This document shows positions 1-11,010 of a stretch of 64,000 bases of DNA, piece after piece (the stretch's first letter is position 1; the number at the start of each line of letters is the position of its first letter). Made by a program: the position numbers and the translations under genes. The notes under the pieces were generated by a model. The model was not told the DNA's origin and ran no database searches. It was given only the letters and a program-made list of their open reading frames with translations. The stretch is from Cryptomeria japonica. Its lineage: Eukaryota; Streptophyta; Pinopsida; Cupressales; Cupressaceae. The stretch covers positions 142,980,897-143,044,896 of the forward strand of contig NC_081407.1 of the NCBI RefSeq assembly GCF_030272615.1, written 5' to 3'.

Positions 1-1740
1 GTAGTATCAACTCACCACATGGTCCTTTGAATTTCTCATTTTCAAAAGCTAAACTTGTTTGTGTCTAGATGAAGTCTCTCGATCCTCTTGATTACAACTC
101 TATACTTTCTCTTGAATACAAAGAAAAGGGGAAATATGTTGGGAATAAGGTTTTGCCTTAGGTCAAACCCCAGTTTTGGAATTAACCATGAAATTGAATT
201 GATAAATGTAAATGAAAGACTACAATAAAATGCTTTCCTTTTGAGGGAAATGTTGAAAATGCTTTATAACCTAACAATATACCTGAATGATTTTTTGTTT
301 GACCTTCACAAAGGAATTAGGGTTTCATGTATGTTGTCTTAATAAAACATATATCATGGATATCATCTTCAATGTTTAAAACTTGACTTCACTTCTACTC
401 CAATGCTTGATGAAAGATTGATTGCTTGCTCACTTAAATTTGTCAGAGTGTAATTGAGATTTTGAATGAGGTTGTATTTAAATTGAGAGGGGTGGACCTC
501 CTTTTATACTTTCTTTTTGAAAAACTAATTGAATTTCCACAACAGGCCAACACGGGGCTAGATTTCTCGCTCATCAAAGATGACCATTAGAAGGCGCCAA
601 TTTGGGGCCTATTTAAGAGGTCAAGGGCATACACACTTTGTTTATAATTTAGTACCATGGCAAGGTATACCCTAGTCCTAATTTGGGCTTGGGGAATGGT
701 ACATCGTGGTCTTGGAAACCAGGACTCCAAATTGGGGACTAAGCTGGAAATTTGATGAAAATGTGAAATAGATAGGTGGTGTGAGCAAAATTAGTATTGT
801 GATCATGCCTTGGAAGATAGAACATCAAAGTGAGGTGTAAATAAGGACAAAATTGTAGGTGTGTACAATTTAGGACGCTACATTTAGCCCCCACTTTAGC
901 GTTAGTATGAGACTAGGCATACTTATAGTAAAGCACAAAGGTCTGTATTAAAAACTTTCATCAAAATATCAAAGAGACAAGATACACTAAGCCCCCAAGG
1001 ACTTTAGGATCTTACTACTCTAATATCAAGATAAAAAGGACATTATAATAAAGAGAGAACACATGATTGGTAGCCTACTAAGATTTGCTTACTATGAGTC
1101 CTGAAAAATAAAAATACCAAATTACAAAGCAAAATGCTCAGTTTGCAAAGTAAATTGAGTGTGAAAGCATGTTATGGTGTGTGCATAAAGTATAACATTG
1201 AGTAGAGTGTATACCCCCACGTTAAAGTGATTGCATACGCCTTATCGGGATAAATTTATTTAAGGTTACATGTTACCACAATGAGATCCCCCAAGAAAGG
1301 GCAAATCAAAGGATAATGGTCACGAAACATAAAAGCACATACTGGATCCACTAACTTTGGGGTCAATATTGTCTTATGATAAATAATGTATATCATGAAT
1401 ATTTTTATTGAATTGAGCTCATCCCCCAAAGGTAGTGGAACTACAAGCACAATGGAAGAAGAGAACATGTGTCTTTTGAGTCAACATGGAAGAGACCAAA
1501 AGAGATCTCAATGCTTTGCATTGTCCCCAAGTAGACAACACAAGGGACAACATATAGAATAACTAAGATACAAATAGAAGAGCATCATAACAGATTTGGC
1601 CTCTTTATTACCTTGCACCAATAGAGTAACAAGCATCATCCAAAGAGAACCTAACATAAAAACATGACAAGTAGCACATCAGAGGGGAATCATATTACAA
1701 ACAAGCAAACACACAAGAGAGGATCTACGATATGAATGAA
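1..1740 (-). mobile_element. Ty3-type element G, 3' non-coding part
   Basis: This stretch holds no convincing reading frame. It continues the minus-strand Ty3-type element whose gag and protease lie at 61.4-63.9 kb. The segment around 860-1100 (containing TTTAGCCCCCACTTTAGCG) recurs in diverged form near 36.2 kb inside the CACTA transposon, so it is a dispersed repeat. It is probably the region before, or the start of, the 3' LTR of G. The true LTR edge lies outside the window or is too decayed to place. Short AUG frames here (for example 1256-1468) have no recognisable content. Confidence 0.5.
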
Positions 1741-2540
1741 GCTAATCAATCAAATCATCTACCTCCCAATCTTGTTGAACATCATTTAGGGATGTTGGAC
1801 AAGCTATAAGAGGAGCTATTTTGAGCATGATAGATGGAGCTATTGCAAGTTCCAAACAAGGACCATTCTCTAATGATGAGTCACTTTGTCACTAGGAGCT
1901 AGGGTTAATGCTTTTGAAAAATGTGAAGATAGAGCATGATTAACATCAACAAGCTCATGCATATCATTAGAATCATTAGAATCAACATTGTTAGCATGAA
2001 CAAAATCGTCATCCATACAATATAGATTAATAAAATAGGATCTTTAATATGAAAAGACCATGAACCATCATTTTTCTTAAGCATTTTCAATCTTGGTGAT
2101 TTAGGTGGAACTTCATCCCTAGGGTTAGGTGAAGGTTGTACAAATGAGACCAAGTCAATATTTGGTGTCTTCGGGGAGGAAATGGTTTGGGAAGCAAGTT
2201 CATGAGCCTTGGCACGACATATTTGTCAATATTCACTCGCACAATGATTCCTTTTAGTTTTAGAGGAGGGTTGTGAAGGTTGAGGATCAATGGACATAGG
2301 TTTTTTTTTCTTTTAAAGGAGGAACAGAAGAAACCATATTAGGTAGAGACATAAAAGATGCCAAGTGCTTTCCTTTGTAAGATGTAGGAATCAAGACTGT
2401 GGTATATATAGGAGGAATTCTAAAGGCGTGGGAAGAATACTAGGTCCATTATGTGGAGGAGGAATATCCATAGGTATAAGGTCTCTAGGTTTACTCAAAG
2501 ATATGATCATCTCAATTTTCTACTTTTGATAAGATAAAAA
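1741..2540 (-). pseudogene. Ty3 element G, decayed post-protease coding region
   Basis: Read on the minus strand, this continues G's protease region (61.4-61.75 kb) after the LTR F insertion is removed. Visible pieces include a proline-rich stretch (DLIPMDIPPPHNGPSI, about 2430-2490), a KSPRLKMLKKNDGSWSF segment near 2040-2110, and an acidic stretch with MDDDFVHANNVDSNDS near 1950-2010. Stops and frameshifts break it throughout. I see no reverse transcriptase or integrase motif, so G may have been non-autonomous (gag-protease only), although deletion cannot be excluded. No function is assigned to the linker. Confidence 0.5.
2534..2540. repeat. 7-bp direct repeat flanking solo LTR F (left copy)
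   Basis: ATAAAAA lies directly before the TGTTGG start of LTR F. The same seven bases follow the CCAACA end at 61362-61368. It is longer than the usual 5-bp Copia duplication, and low complexity makes the exact length uncertain. Confidence 0.6.
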
Positions 2541-3114
2541 TGTTGGCATTTGCATGAAGATTGCATTAATGATATGTTATGTTATCATTGATGTCAATTG
2601 AACCAGTAATGATATTACTCATATTGGTGATATTTTTTTTATTATATTCTCTTGTAACCGGTAGGAAGCGCTTTGTGAATGATATTGTAAACCGGTATGT
2701 AAGTTTGTGAGATGAATCGATAATCAAAGTAAAAGGTTAAACCATTTCTATGTTATGTAACCGGTAAACCCTACTTGTTGTTTTTTGTTAAACCCTAACC
2801 GATTAAGGTTGTTGAATTGGTTATATTGGTTTATGATCTGATGTTGAGCGGTAATGATGGTGACACGTAAGGTCATTGTATGAAGACAAGTTCAATATAT
2901 TTTTGGCATGTTTGATTGTTTGTCTAGAGAATGAGCAAAGTGTATTGCATCTAATGCAAAGCGTGTGATGAGTTACTAAGCTTGATGAAGCGGTAATCAA
3001 GGAGTGGTTGATGTTTTCTTGATTGATGTGTAGAGATTGCTATGAAATCCAGCGGTCATGCTTGTACCAACTTGTTTGTGATCTCGATGAGAGGATTCTA
3101 GATTTTTGTTGTGT
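2541..3114 (+). mobile_element. Solo Copia LTR F, left half
   Basis: The LTR starts with TGTTGGCATTTGCATG and is cut by the L1 insertion after TAGATTTTTGTTGTGT. Its right half resumes at 60457. Together the halves make about 1.46 kb and end in CCAACA, an inverted match to the TGTTGG start. The length, the start and the scattered CCGGTAA-type motifs resemble the LTRs of element B, so it belongs to a related family. G sequence flanks both outer ends and no internal domain is present, so it is a solo LTR. Confidence 0.8.
3099..3114. repeat. 16-bp target-site duplication of the L1 element (left copy)
   Basis: TAGATTTTTGTTGTGT here is repeated exactly at 60457-60472. A long duplication of this kind is typical of LINE target-primed reverse transcription. 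It shows that everything between, from 3115 to 60456, derives from one L1 insertion plus later insertions into it. Confidence 0.85.
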
Positions 3115-3346
3115 CTTTTATTAAGGAAAATCAAGTTTTAAGGGACCCAAAACCCGCTTACATAACTTAAATAAAAGAAAGAAAGAAGCTAGAGAGAGCA
3201 CTACATAGAAAGAAAAGCTACAAAAGGCTAGTAGTTAGGGAAAACGACAACAAAAAACTAGCAAGAGACTGGAAAACAAAGACCAGTATTACTTTTCAGA
3301 TAAATTTTTTTATAGATTCTTCCGCATCCTTAACTAGCATCATATA
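3115..3346 (-). mobile_element. L1 LINE 3' terminal piece
   Basis: On the minus strand this is the 3' end of the LINE, separated from the rest by element A. It begins with the last codons of the third ORF, contains a T-rich untranslated stretch, and ends with CTTAATAAAAG next to the TSD. The AATAAA-like end with almost no poly(A) is short for an L1, so the tail may have been lost. Bases 3347-3351 are the host side of the GCCTT duplication made by A. Confidence 0.7.
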
Positions 3347-3351
3347 GCCTT
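3347..3351. repeat. TSD of Copia element A (left copy)
   Basis: GCCTT lies directly before the element end. The same five bases follow its other end at 25934-25938. Confidence 0.9.
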
Positions 3352-4405
3352 TATTAGGTCCCGAGGACAACTGAGAGGGGGGGGGTGAATCAATTGTCTA
3401 ATAAATTCAAACCAAAAACAACTTAACCAACTTAATGCTTAATATCGGTAAACTAGTTTAATATGCCGGTAGACAGTTATAATAGTTATTTTCTATACCG
3501 GTAAGGATTAGTGCATGAAACATAAACACAAAGTCATCCACAACACATAACACCAATATTTGTACGTGGAAACCCTATAAGGGGAAAAACCATGGTGGGA
3601 AACCTTACCTACAATCAGATGATACTACTGTAGATAGTAAGTGTACATAAATGGGGTCTACACATGCTGAAAGGCCAAGTGCCTAGAGCTCACTGCTCAA
3701 TCACAAAATGGGAGTCACACTGACTATAGTTGGATGGTTAAATCCAATAAGAATGTACTGCACAAAATAGCATCTTCATATGTTGGATTCAGTATCAGTG
3801 TAGTTCTGATTGTCTTTACAAAAACCCTCCTTCAATCTTCAAATGATGTCTGCGTGTATAACTCTGCTTATTCTCGCACATACCTTCTCACAATCCATTT
3901 TCGCATTCCACATTTGATCTTACAAATAAGATCTTATATTTATACCATAACCTAAGACCAATTTTAGTAGGTCGGCTCTACAAGATATTTACAATAAAAG
4001 CATTTTACAAACAAAACAATATCTGATGCAATAACTGATTGAACATGTCGATTTAATGCATTTACAACAATAATTAATCATCTCCAAAGCATGCCATGCT
4101 AATCTAGGAAAGATAAACCTGTCTGTGTATACCCTGGACCTATTTGCCAGTAATAGAAAATATGCAAATGTGAATATACCAATAACAAATTCTCCAAAAC
4201 AAGATGTCAAAATGATGTTTTTGATGTTACCAAGTGTTTTCCATGCCATTCCAAGTGTCGGTGATCATTATATCCTATCGATGTACCATATACCAGTGAT
4301 TATGCAAAAGTCACTTGTTTGCCGGTGAATGTTGATGGATCTCCAAAGTGCTAAAGTTTTAGTAGGTGTTGACATCAATGACAAAACCATACCAAAATAC
4401 CAACA
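3352..4405 (-). mobile_element. Element A 3' LTR
   Basis: The plus strand reads TATTAGGTCC...CCAACA, so the minus-strand LTR starts TGTTGG. It is 1054 bp and matches the 5' LTR (20969-21909 joined to 25818-25933) and C's LTR at 24751-25817. A G-run at about 3375-3385 followed by a GTGAATCA motif is shared by all copies. The outer base has changed from TGTTAG to TATTAG. Confidence 0.88.
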
Positions 4406-4420
4406 ATCTCTCCCTTTGCC
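4406..4420 (-). other. Polypurine tract of element A
   Basis: On the minus strand CAAAGGGAGAGAT lies directly before the TGTTGG start of the 3' LTR. This is the expected primer position for plus-strand DNA synthesis. It is also seen next to the 3' LTR of B (CCAAAGAGGGAGAT). Confidence 0.7.
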
Positions 4421-4769
4421 ATTGATGGCAACATAAGATGGAAAAACCATCAAAGTGCCAAAAACAGAAATGCCAAATACCAACAACCCATCTCCAAAAA
4501 GAGATCATAACCAGAAATCAAAATACAGATACAGAGAGTAATAATCTTTCCCAAACAACAATCTTTCCCCCTAGGAGCAACATGTGTTTTTCCATACCAA
4601 TCTCTCCCCCTTTGACATCAAATGCCAAAGTTCTTACCAAGCCAAGTTCATATACAAAATACCAATCAATTTAGTATACCAACTACTCCCCCTGAGAAGT
4701 AGCTTCCCATCAAAGCTAGAATAAAGATTTCTCTGTTAATTCTGTCGGTTGATGACAATCATTAACTTC

Positions 4770-5589
4770 CTAAGTCTTTACCGGTGGGGGTATGACCCCA
4801 AGCTGATCTCTGAGATATTCAAAGGTCTCCTTAGGCAGAGGTTTAGTAAATATATCTGCAACTTGCTCTTTAGTATTCGCATAAACCAGTTTTATTTCTT
4901 TTGCTTCAACATTTTCCCTTAGAAAATTCAATCTGATAGAAACATGTTTGGTTTTAGAATGTAATACCGGATTCTTAGATATATCAATTGTTGCAGTGTT
5001 ATCACACTAGATAGTAATAGGTTCCTTGCATTTTACCTTTATGTCTTTTAACATTTGCTTAAGCCATAGTACCTATGTATAGTTAGTTGCTGCTGCAACA
5101 TACTCTGATTCTACTGTTGATAAAGATGTACAACTTTGACTCTTACTCAACCAAGAAACTAGTCTATTTCCAAGAAAGAATGCTTCGCTGGTGGTGCTTT
5201 TTCTATCATCCACATCTCTTACCCAATTTGCATCCGTGTATGCACATAATTCAATGTTTTCATCTCTAGGATACCATAATCCAAGATTTATAGTGCCTTC
5301 TAAGTACCAAAAATTCCTTTTTACTGCTGATTCATGATTTTCTCTAGGATTACTTTGAAATATTGAAATAATACATACTGCATTCATAATATCAGGTCTG
5401 GTTTGTGTTAAATACAGTAAACCTCCTATCATAGATTTGTATCTAGTTGGATTAATAGGTGTAGATTCATCCCTTAGTGATAGTTTGTCATTTGTAGTCA
5501 TAGGTGTGTTTACCGGTTTAGAGTTCTCCATCCCAAATTTCTTTAGTAACTCTTTTAAGTACTTGGATTGACTCAAGAATATACCTTTA
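4770..5589 (-). pseudogene. Element A: end of reverse transcriptase and RNase H
   Basis: The minus-strand frame begins GIFLSQSKYLKELLKKFGM, the segment after the Copia RT palm. It continues through LYLTQTRPDIM and YTDANWVRDVDDRKST to LSTVESEYVAAA, the RNase H core. After a stop near 5073 the frame goes on with DNTATIDISKNPVLHSKTKH and EQVADIFTKPLP, ending near 4770. The upstream part of the same RT lies at 10052-10720, because solo LTR D is inserted between QTDK and GIFLSQ. The product would be the polymerase and RNase H that copy the element's RNA. Frames are broken and non-functional. Confidence 0.85.
5585..5589. repeat. TSD of solo LTR D (left copy)
   Basis: CTTTA here and at 10047-10051 directly flank the TG...CA ends of D. 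Confidence 0.88.
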
Positions 5590-5593
5590 TGTC

Positions 5594-5613
5594 GTGCCCA
5601 AACTTTTGGGCAC
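5594..5613. other. Perfect terminal hairpin in LTR D
   Basis: GTGCCCAAACTTTTGGGCAC is a 9-bp perfect inverted repeat with a 2-base loop, four bases inside the LTR end. On the minus strand it would be at the very 3' end of the LTR (U5). It may help integrase recognition or RNA folding, which is inference. Confidence 0.6.
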
Positions 5614-6420
5614 AAATGGAATAATTTTTTTTTTTTTAAATGCTTAACTTAGAACGACTAATTTAATTAAAACAATGCAAACTAGTTTAGTCTTAACTAT
5701 GTTTTGAGTGAGTCAAACAATTAAATTAATTAGGCGATAAATAATCTACGATATAAGCGAGCTAATATTTCTCCAAAAGAGTTAGCACTAATCAATCATA
5801 ATAAATAATTAAATTCTCTTAGCAAATAATCTCAGACTTAATATATAACCCCAAAGTTAATTGATAGGGAGCCTCAATGATCTTCTATAGTTCTTTAATT
5901 ACCTAAGGTCTGAATAAATTTGTTCTAGCTTTTAGAATGAAGTAAATCTAAGTCATTTATAACAATATGCTTAATTTGTCTAACATTTGATTAAAGGGTT
6001 TAATGGGGTCCATAATGAAATTTTACCCTATAACGGACACTTAATGCTTGGCCTATATAAATAATCAATTTCACTCAGGATAAATACTAACAAGGTATTT
6101 TTTTAATTTTTTTTAAACAAGAGTATATCCTTTGATATTATACTATGATATGAAATTTCCTAAGGATGGGATTATACCTTTATATTTTGTTATAAATATA
6201 TATATAGATATATATAAAACTAAATCTATGTCCATATATATATATATATTTTTTTAAATACATCTAAATACACATTTTAACTAGACACTCATATATATTT
6301 ATTTATTATTTTGTTTTATCAAAAGAACATAACTATATGAGAAAAGGAGGCACATTTTATTTTATATAAAAATAACCCATAAAACCCACACATATCTTAT
6401 TTTAAAGTCTATGTGTGTTT

Positions 6421-6526
6421 GCCCTAACCCGAAACTAGGGTTAGGGCTTGTGTGTTATAACACACACATATATTTTTTTTTCTTTACTATTAGCATTTTG
6501 CCCTAACTCGAATATTGGGTTAGGGC
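6421..6526. repeat. Two telomere-like palindromes in LTR D
   Basis: Bases 6421-6447 (GCCCTAACCC, 7-base spacer, GGGTTAGGGC) and 6500-6526 (near-identical, CTAACTC variant) are short inverted repeats of the plant-telomere-like CCCTAA/TTAGGG type. Each is followed by GCTTGTG. They lie 79 bp apart, so the pair looks like a tandem duplication. Confidence 0.6.
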
Positions 6527-6529
6527 TTG

Positions 6530-6553
6530 TGAGTGTGTGTGTGTGTGTGTGTG
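6530..6553. repeat. (TG)n microsatellite
   Basis: An almost pure TG dinucleotide run follows the second telomere-like palindrome. It produces spurious open frames on both strands. Confidence 0.85.
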
Positions 6554-6639
6554 AATGCAGGTCGGCGGCCAAAGGAGGAGCGGCAACCATGCAATGGAGC
6601 GGCGGAGAGAGAGTTTGGGAGTTAGGGAGCGCCGAACGG

Positions 6640-6860
6640 AGGTAACCCAGACGCCACTGTGTTTCCCCACAGTGACGGCCGAGCGCCGCCCACTATGGGT
6701 AAACACAGTGGCGGCCGGGCGTCGTTCCATTGTGGTTACCCATAGTGGGAGGCCCCGTGCCACCACTGTGGTTGCCCACAGTGGCGGTCTCCATGCCGTC
6801 CACTGTGGGAAACCACAGTGGCGGCTCGAGCCGTGCCGGCCACTGTGTCTTTACACAAGG
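6640..6860. repeat. GC-rich tandem array of CCACTGTGG/CCACAGTGG hairpins
   Basis: Five stem-loops follow one another with a period of roughly 35-40 bp: 6652-6674, 6689-6711, 6727-6749, 6763-6784 and 6800-6821. A final half unit sits at 6838-6850. Each pairs a form of CCACTGTGG with CCACAGTGG across a 3-5 base loop. Between them lie CGGCC-rich linkers. The block is the only GC-rich island in an AT-rich LTR. Open frames across it are artefacts of the repeat. Confidence 0.75.
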
Positions 6861-6894
6861 GTTCGACTCTTCAAAAAAAATAACCGATTTTTTT

Positions 6895-7120
6895 TTGCAA
6901 AAGTTTTATTATATATATATATTAAAAGTTTTCTTTTTTATTTAAATGTATTTATCATTTTTTATATGTATATATATATTTATATATATTTATATATGTA
7001 TGTATATATATATATATATAAATATATATGTATATATAAATATATATGTATATATATATATTTATTTCATTTTGTTTAATAGATATATAATTATCCAGGG
7101 TTAATGTATTTTAATGTGCA

Positions 7121-7158
<38 letters not shown>

Positions 7159-7160
7159 GT
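6895..7160. repeat. AT-rich low-complexity and (TA)n tract
   Basis: Long runs of TATATA and variants (ATATATGTATATATAA), with a nearly pure (TA)n run at about 7121-7153. No gene is visible here. Confidence 0.85.
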
Positions 7161-10046
7161 AGAAAACTAATAAATGATTTGTAACATAAAATAGTTATAA
7201 TATACATTTCTAGTTTGTCAATAAATAGATCTTAAATTTTGCCCTTATTTTTATTTATTTACAAAACTCAAGCTAATTATTTCCTTAGCATATTAGACCT
7301 AGTTTAGAGGAAAGAGGATGACTATAGTGCTTCTTTGCTTAAAGCATTTTGTAACTAATAATGCATTCTAACAACAGTCTTAAAATATAATCTCTTTTGG
7401 TAACAAAATAAAACTAAAACTAAATGCTAATCTTTTTCCTTTGATAAAATAAGTTACTAAAATAAGATTTATTTTCTGCAATAATAAAAGAACAAATAAC
7501 AGATTTATTTTATTTGCAGCAACACAAATAAACAACAGATATAATTTATTTTCAGCAGCATAAATAAACATACAATAACAGATTTAATTTATTTGCATTT
7601 AATTCAAAGGCCTATATGCTTGCTTTTCTCATTTTCCATAAGATTGCCTACATGAGGAATAAATGAACTTATATTTTTCTATATGGCAAGATTACTACAA
7701 ATGTTATTTTGGTGACTATTAGGAACTTGAAAAAAAAGTAGTACACATTTTATTTTGCAAAGGCACATCAATAGGACAAGGATTTCTTTATAACATATTT
7801 ATGGTACAATGTAGATAAAAAAAATACAAATGGGGTTAAAACCCTACTAGTTTCTTCACTCCAATGAGAGGGAGCTTAAATAAAAATACATATTTTACTT
7901 TGCTTTTGGAAAGATAAATACAACATTGACTCCTCTTTTCTTTTTGCTACAATTAAATACAATCTTTTTGAACCATTTCTGCAACTTAGAACAACAACTA
8001 AATTCCTTTATCCTTTCTTTTCCATCCCAAGCAACCTGCAATAAAAATACACTTTGACCATGGAGAGCTCACCTCCCAGCCTAGGCTTACTAGAAGCCAC
8101 CCCTGAGCTTGGAGAACCAAGCACTAGATGGGTTACAAACAAACAACCAAAACAAACAACCAACACAACAAATAAGGCAAACACTCAACATGCATTTTCC
8201 CATCCCAAGCTACACTCTCACCACAATTTGTGATGAACTTTCCATAGGTGGAAGTGGACCAAGTACCATTGGGGAGATTGCAAGCATAATACTAGTTAAG
8301 CCACCTCATGGTAATACAAAATACAACAAAAATTCATCTCCACACCTTATGCCCCCCCAAAGGCATAAAAGCCATATATTCTCCCCTTATGACCCCCAAA
8401 TGCATACACAAGGCTATGCAGCAAGGGTCACAAAGGACACCCTTGAGATCACTCTCCATAAGGAGAGCCTCTCACCCAAGGCTGTCAAATTCCTTCCACC
8501 CCAAGACCATCCTACTCTCCCAAGAGTAGGAGGTCTGGGACACTCCCAAAACAAGAGCACATAAGCAAGAACATAGAAATGAAAACTTACATTTTTCTCC
8601 TACAACAAATTACATATACACATCTCTTTCAACAAGCATTTCTTTCTTTCAAAAAAAAACATCATAAACAACATAAACAAAAGGGAATAAAACCAACCTT
8701 AATATGCCAATAGGTATGTTAGACTTAGTTGGGGATGAGCTGCCCAAATCCACACAAACTTTCCACCAACACCTTCACCAAAATTCTATTCTACAACTAA
8801 ATTTCAAAAATTGCATAATCTCCAACAATGGAGAGTGGGTGATTACTCACTAAGTCCCTAATCCTTGCCTAAGAAGGCCTCTCACACACTTCCCAACCCC
8901 TTGGGTGAGGTGAGAGTTCCCATTGGTTGCTCTTCCCAAACTCTTACACATTACTAAAACTGGAAAGGGAAAAGGTTAGTGAGGATGGGGAAGAGAGTTT
9001 GACATCAAAAGGGAAGGTTGTCAATCCTAGGAGGAACTTTCTAAGTTGAATTTTCGCTCACCTTGGAAAAACCACTTTTTGAGGTGACTAAACAGTCACA
9101 TGGGAGTAGTCACATGTTTCAAAATACCCCTAACCCATAGGTATACCCTTTGGACCTTTGGAAAAGCCCTAAAACTGACCCTAGGAGTCCATTTGACCCC
9201 TTAGAAAGCCAACTGAAGTTAACCTACGAGTCAAACCTGAGTTGACCACTTCCAAGACTCCCTACCCAAGGCAAATTTGGGACCACACTCTTTTGTTTGA
9301 ATGGCTTTGGTAGAAACAAAACTCCCTCCAAGAGACAAGTCAAAATCAATGACACTAATCAGCACATGTGTCAAGTGACACAATAAAATACAATATAAAA
9401 ATCACACATGGAATTTTTCTCTTGTAGGTTTACACAATTAAATAAAAATCAAATTAACACACATGCATAATTTACTTTCACAAATAAATTACATTACAAA
9501 CGGGGTGTTGTCTCTCCAAATAGACAACACCTGGCTTAACAAACGTGCATTGGTCTAGGTTTGGTTCTCCATATAAATTCCATGGTCACATGGATAATTT
9601 TCCTGCGCATCTCAATTAACACATTAGTAATTCCAAATAATCACAATTATACATAATTAAATACATAGATTTCATTGCACACCAAACACTCATACATTTG
9701 ACAATAATAATTCAATATCTCATTCATTCAAATTCGATTCCACATAAGCAATTACCATAATTTTCAAAATTGAACCATTCATAAACTAAGCATCATTTTT
9801 CTATCATCAACATGAAGTCCTGCAATTATAATAATGACATTCACCATTTCAAAGTAATTCTATTCTAGCAATATATAAAGTTTCATAATCATAATGCATA
9901 AAATGAAGCATCAATATACGCCAATGTGATCCAAATCCTGGAGTCATATAGGTTCTAAATCCATAAAGCATACAATAAAGCATCCATAATAGTCTCAATA
10001 TGCAAATAACTGAAAATGTCAAGCTGAGTCGGGGTAGGGCCTCACA
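7161..10046. other. Remainder of LTR D without a recognisable gene
   Basis: This part is AT-rich and contains an open frame at 8109-8564 (plus) of 151 codons. The frame is proline-, asparagine- and threonine-rich, with no motif I recognise and no second frame or conserved neighbour. It reads more like a chance frame in low-complexity DNA than a gene. Several short frames of the same kind occur. I see nothing else. Confidence 0.6.
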
Positions 10047-10051
10047 CTTTA
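10047..10051. repeat. TSD of solo LTR D (right copy)
   Basis: CTTTA matches 5585-5589 and marks the right edge of D. Confidence 0.88.
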
Positions 10052-11010
10052 TCAGTCTGTGAAATCTACAATCCTAAAAAGAATTTTATTTCTCCAATCA
10101 TAGACATTTCAAATTCTTGTTGCATTTTAATAGAAAATTCTTTACATAATCCATCTTCTCCTCCAAAGATTATATCATCAACAAATACTTCTATAACCAA
10201 GATGTCATCATTAGTCACTTTATAGTATAAATTGTTGTCTGCATTTCCTTTAGAAAAACCAATCTTCAAAAGATACTTATCCAATCTTGCATACCAAGCT
10301 CTTGGGGCTTGCTTCAATCCATACAAAGCTTTTCTTAACTTGCAAACCATATCTTTGTCATCTGTCAAAGAAAATCCATTAGGTTGTTCAATGTAGACTT
10401 CCTCTTCAATATCTCCATTCAAAAATGCACATTTAATATCCATTTGATAAACTTTGTAGTTCTTGTGTGCTGCAAAAGCCAAGAATAATCTAACTGCCTC
10501 TATTCTATCTACCGGTGCAAAGGTTTCATTATAATCAATTCCTTCTTTCTGATAACCTTACCATCTTCATTAAGTTTGTTTCTGAATACCCATTTGGTTT
10601 CAATTACATTTTTATCTTTAGGCTGGGGAACTAATGTCCAAGTGTTATTTTTCTCAATTTGTTCTAATTCTTCTTCCATGTTTTAATCCAAAATTTATCT
10701 TCACATGCCTCACTAACTGATGATGGTTCAATTTGAGAAATAAGACATACCTCTTCATTTGACAATCTTCCTCTTGTCATAACTCCTTTAAACTTGTTTC
10801 CAATCATTTGATCTTCAGAATGATTCAGTCTTACATACCAAGGTGTCTTTATTTGTTGTTGTTCCTCAATTACTATGGAATCCTCAGATGATCAGGGTAA
10901 CTGGATCTTCATTTTATACTGGTGGATTAAGTGTAGGTTAATTTGTCAAAATTTATGTTGCCGATTCAGAGTCTATATACCTTGAAGTTCCTCTGAATTG
11001 TTTATCAATC
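10052..11010 (-). pseudogene. Element A: reverse transcriptase and upstream linker
   Basis: The minus-strand frame at 10482-10066 has the Copia RT core: [38 protein letters not shown], the polymerase motif FVDDII, and MIGEIKFFLGL. FVDD stands in place of YVDD, as is common in Copia. A stop follows at the D junction. Upstream (10490-11010) is the broken linker between integrase and RT (ITPLIFIKDKN-like, EEELEQIEKN). The RT continues beyond D at 5589. This enzyme copies retroelement RNA in virus-like particles; here it is broken. Confidence 0.85.

Larger units (their letters stand above)
5590..10046 (-). mobile_element. Very long (4.46 kb) solo LTR D, probably Ty3-type
   Basis: On the plus strand the insert runs TGTCGTGCCC...GGGCCTCACA, so on the minus strand it starts TGTGAGGCCC and ends GGGCACGACA. 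A 5-bp TSD (CTTTA) flanks it exactly, inside the RT frame of A. I find no second copy of either end inside, no primer-binding site and no pol motif, so a solo LTR is the simplest reading. A large non-autonomous (LARD-like) unit is the alternative. The orientation rests on the TG/CA sense of Ty3-like LTR ends and is tentative. It contains AT-rich arrays, a GC-rich hairpin array and long stretches with no gene. Confidence 0.75.

Noticed and set aside
1256-2290. Small minus-strand frames near the left end as independent genes
   Set aside because: They overlap each other in different frames. The readable protein traces belong to element G's broken post-protease region.
6421-6526. Interstitial telomere array
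   Set aside because: Only two short palindromic motifs, not a tandem TTTAGGG run.
6448-7079. Overlapping frames on both strands across the TG repeat and hairpin array
   Set aside because: They read through simple repeats and inverted repeats. Both strands stay open because the repeats lack stop codons.
8109-8564. 151-codon plus-strand frame within LTR D as a gene
   Set aside because: Composition is low-complexity (P, N, T, Q), with no motif, no neighbours and no homologous second frame. Likely chance in a long LTR.
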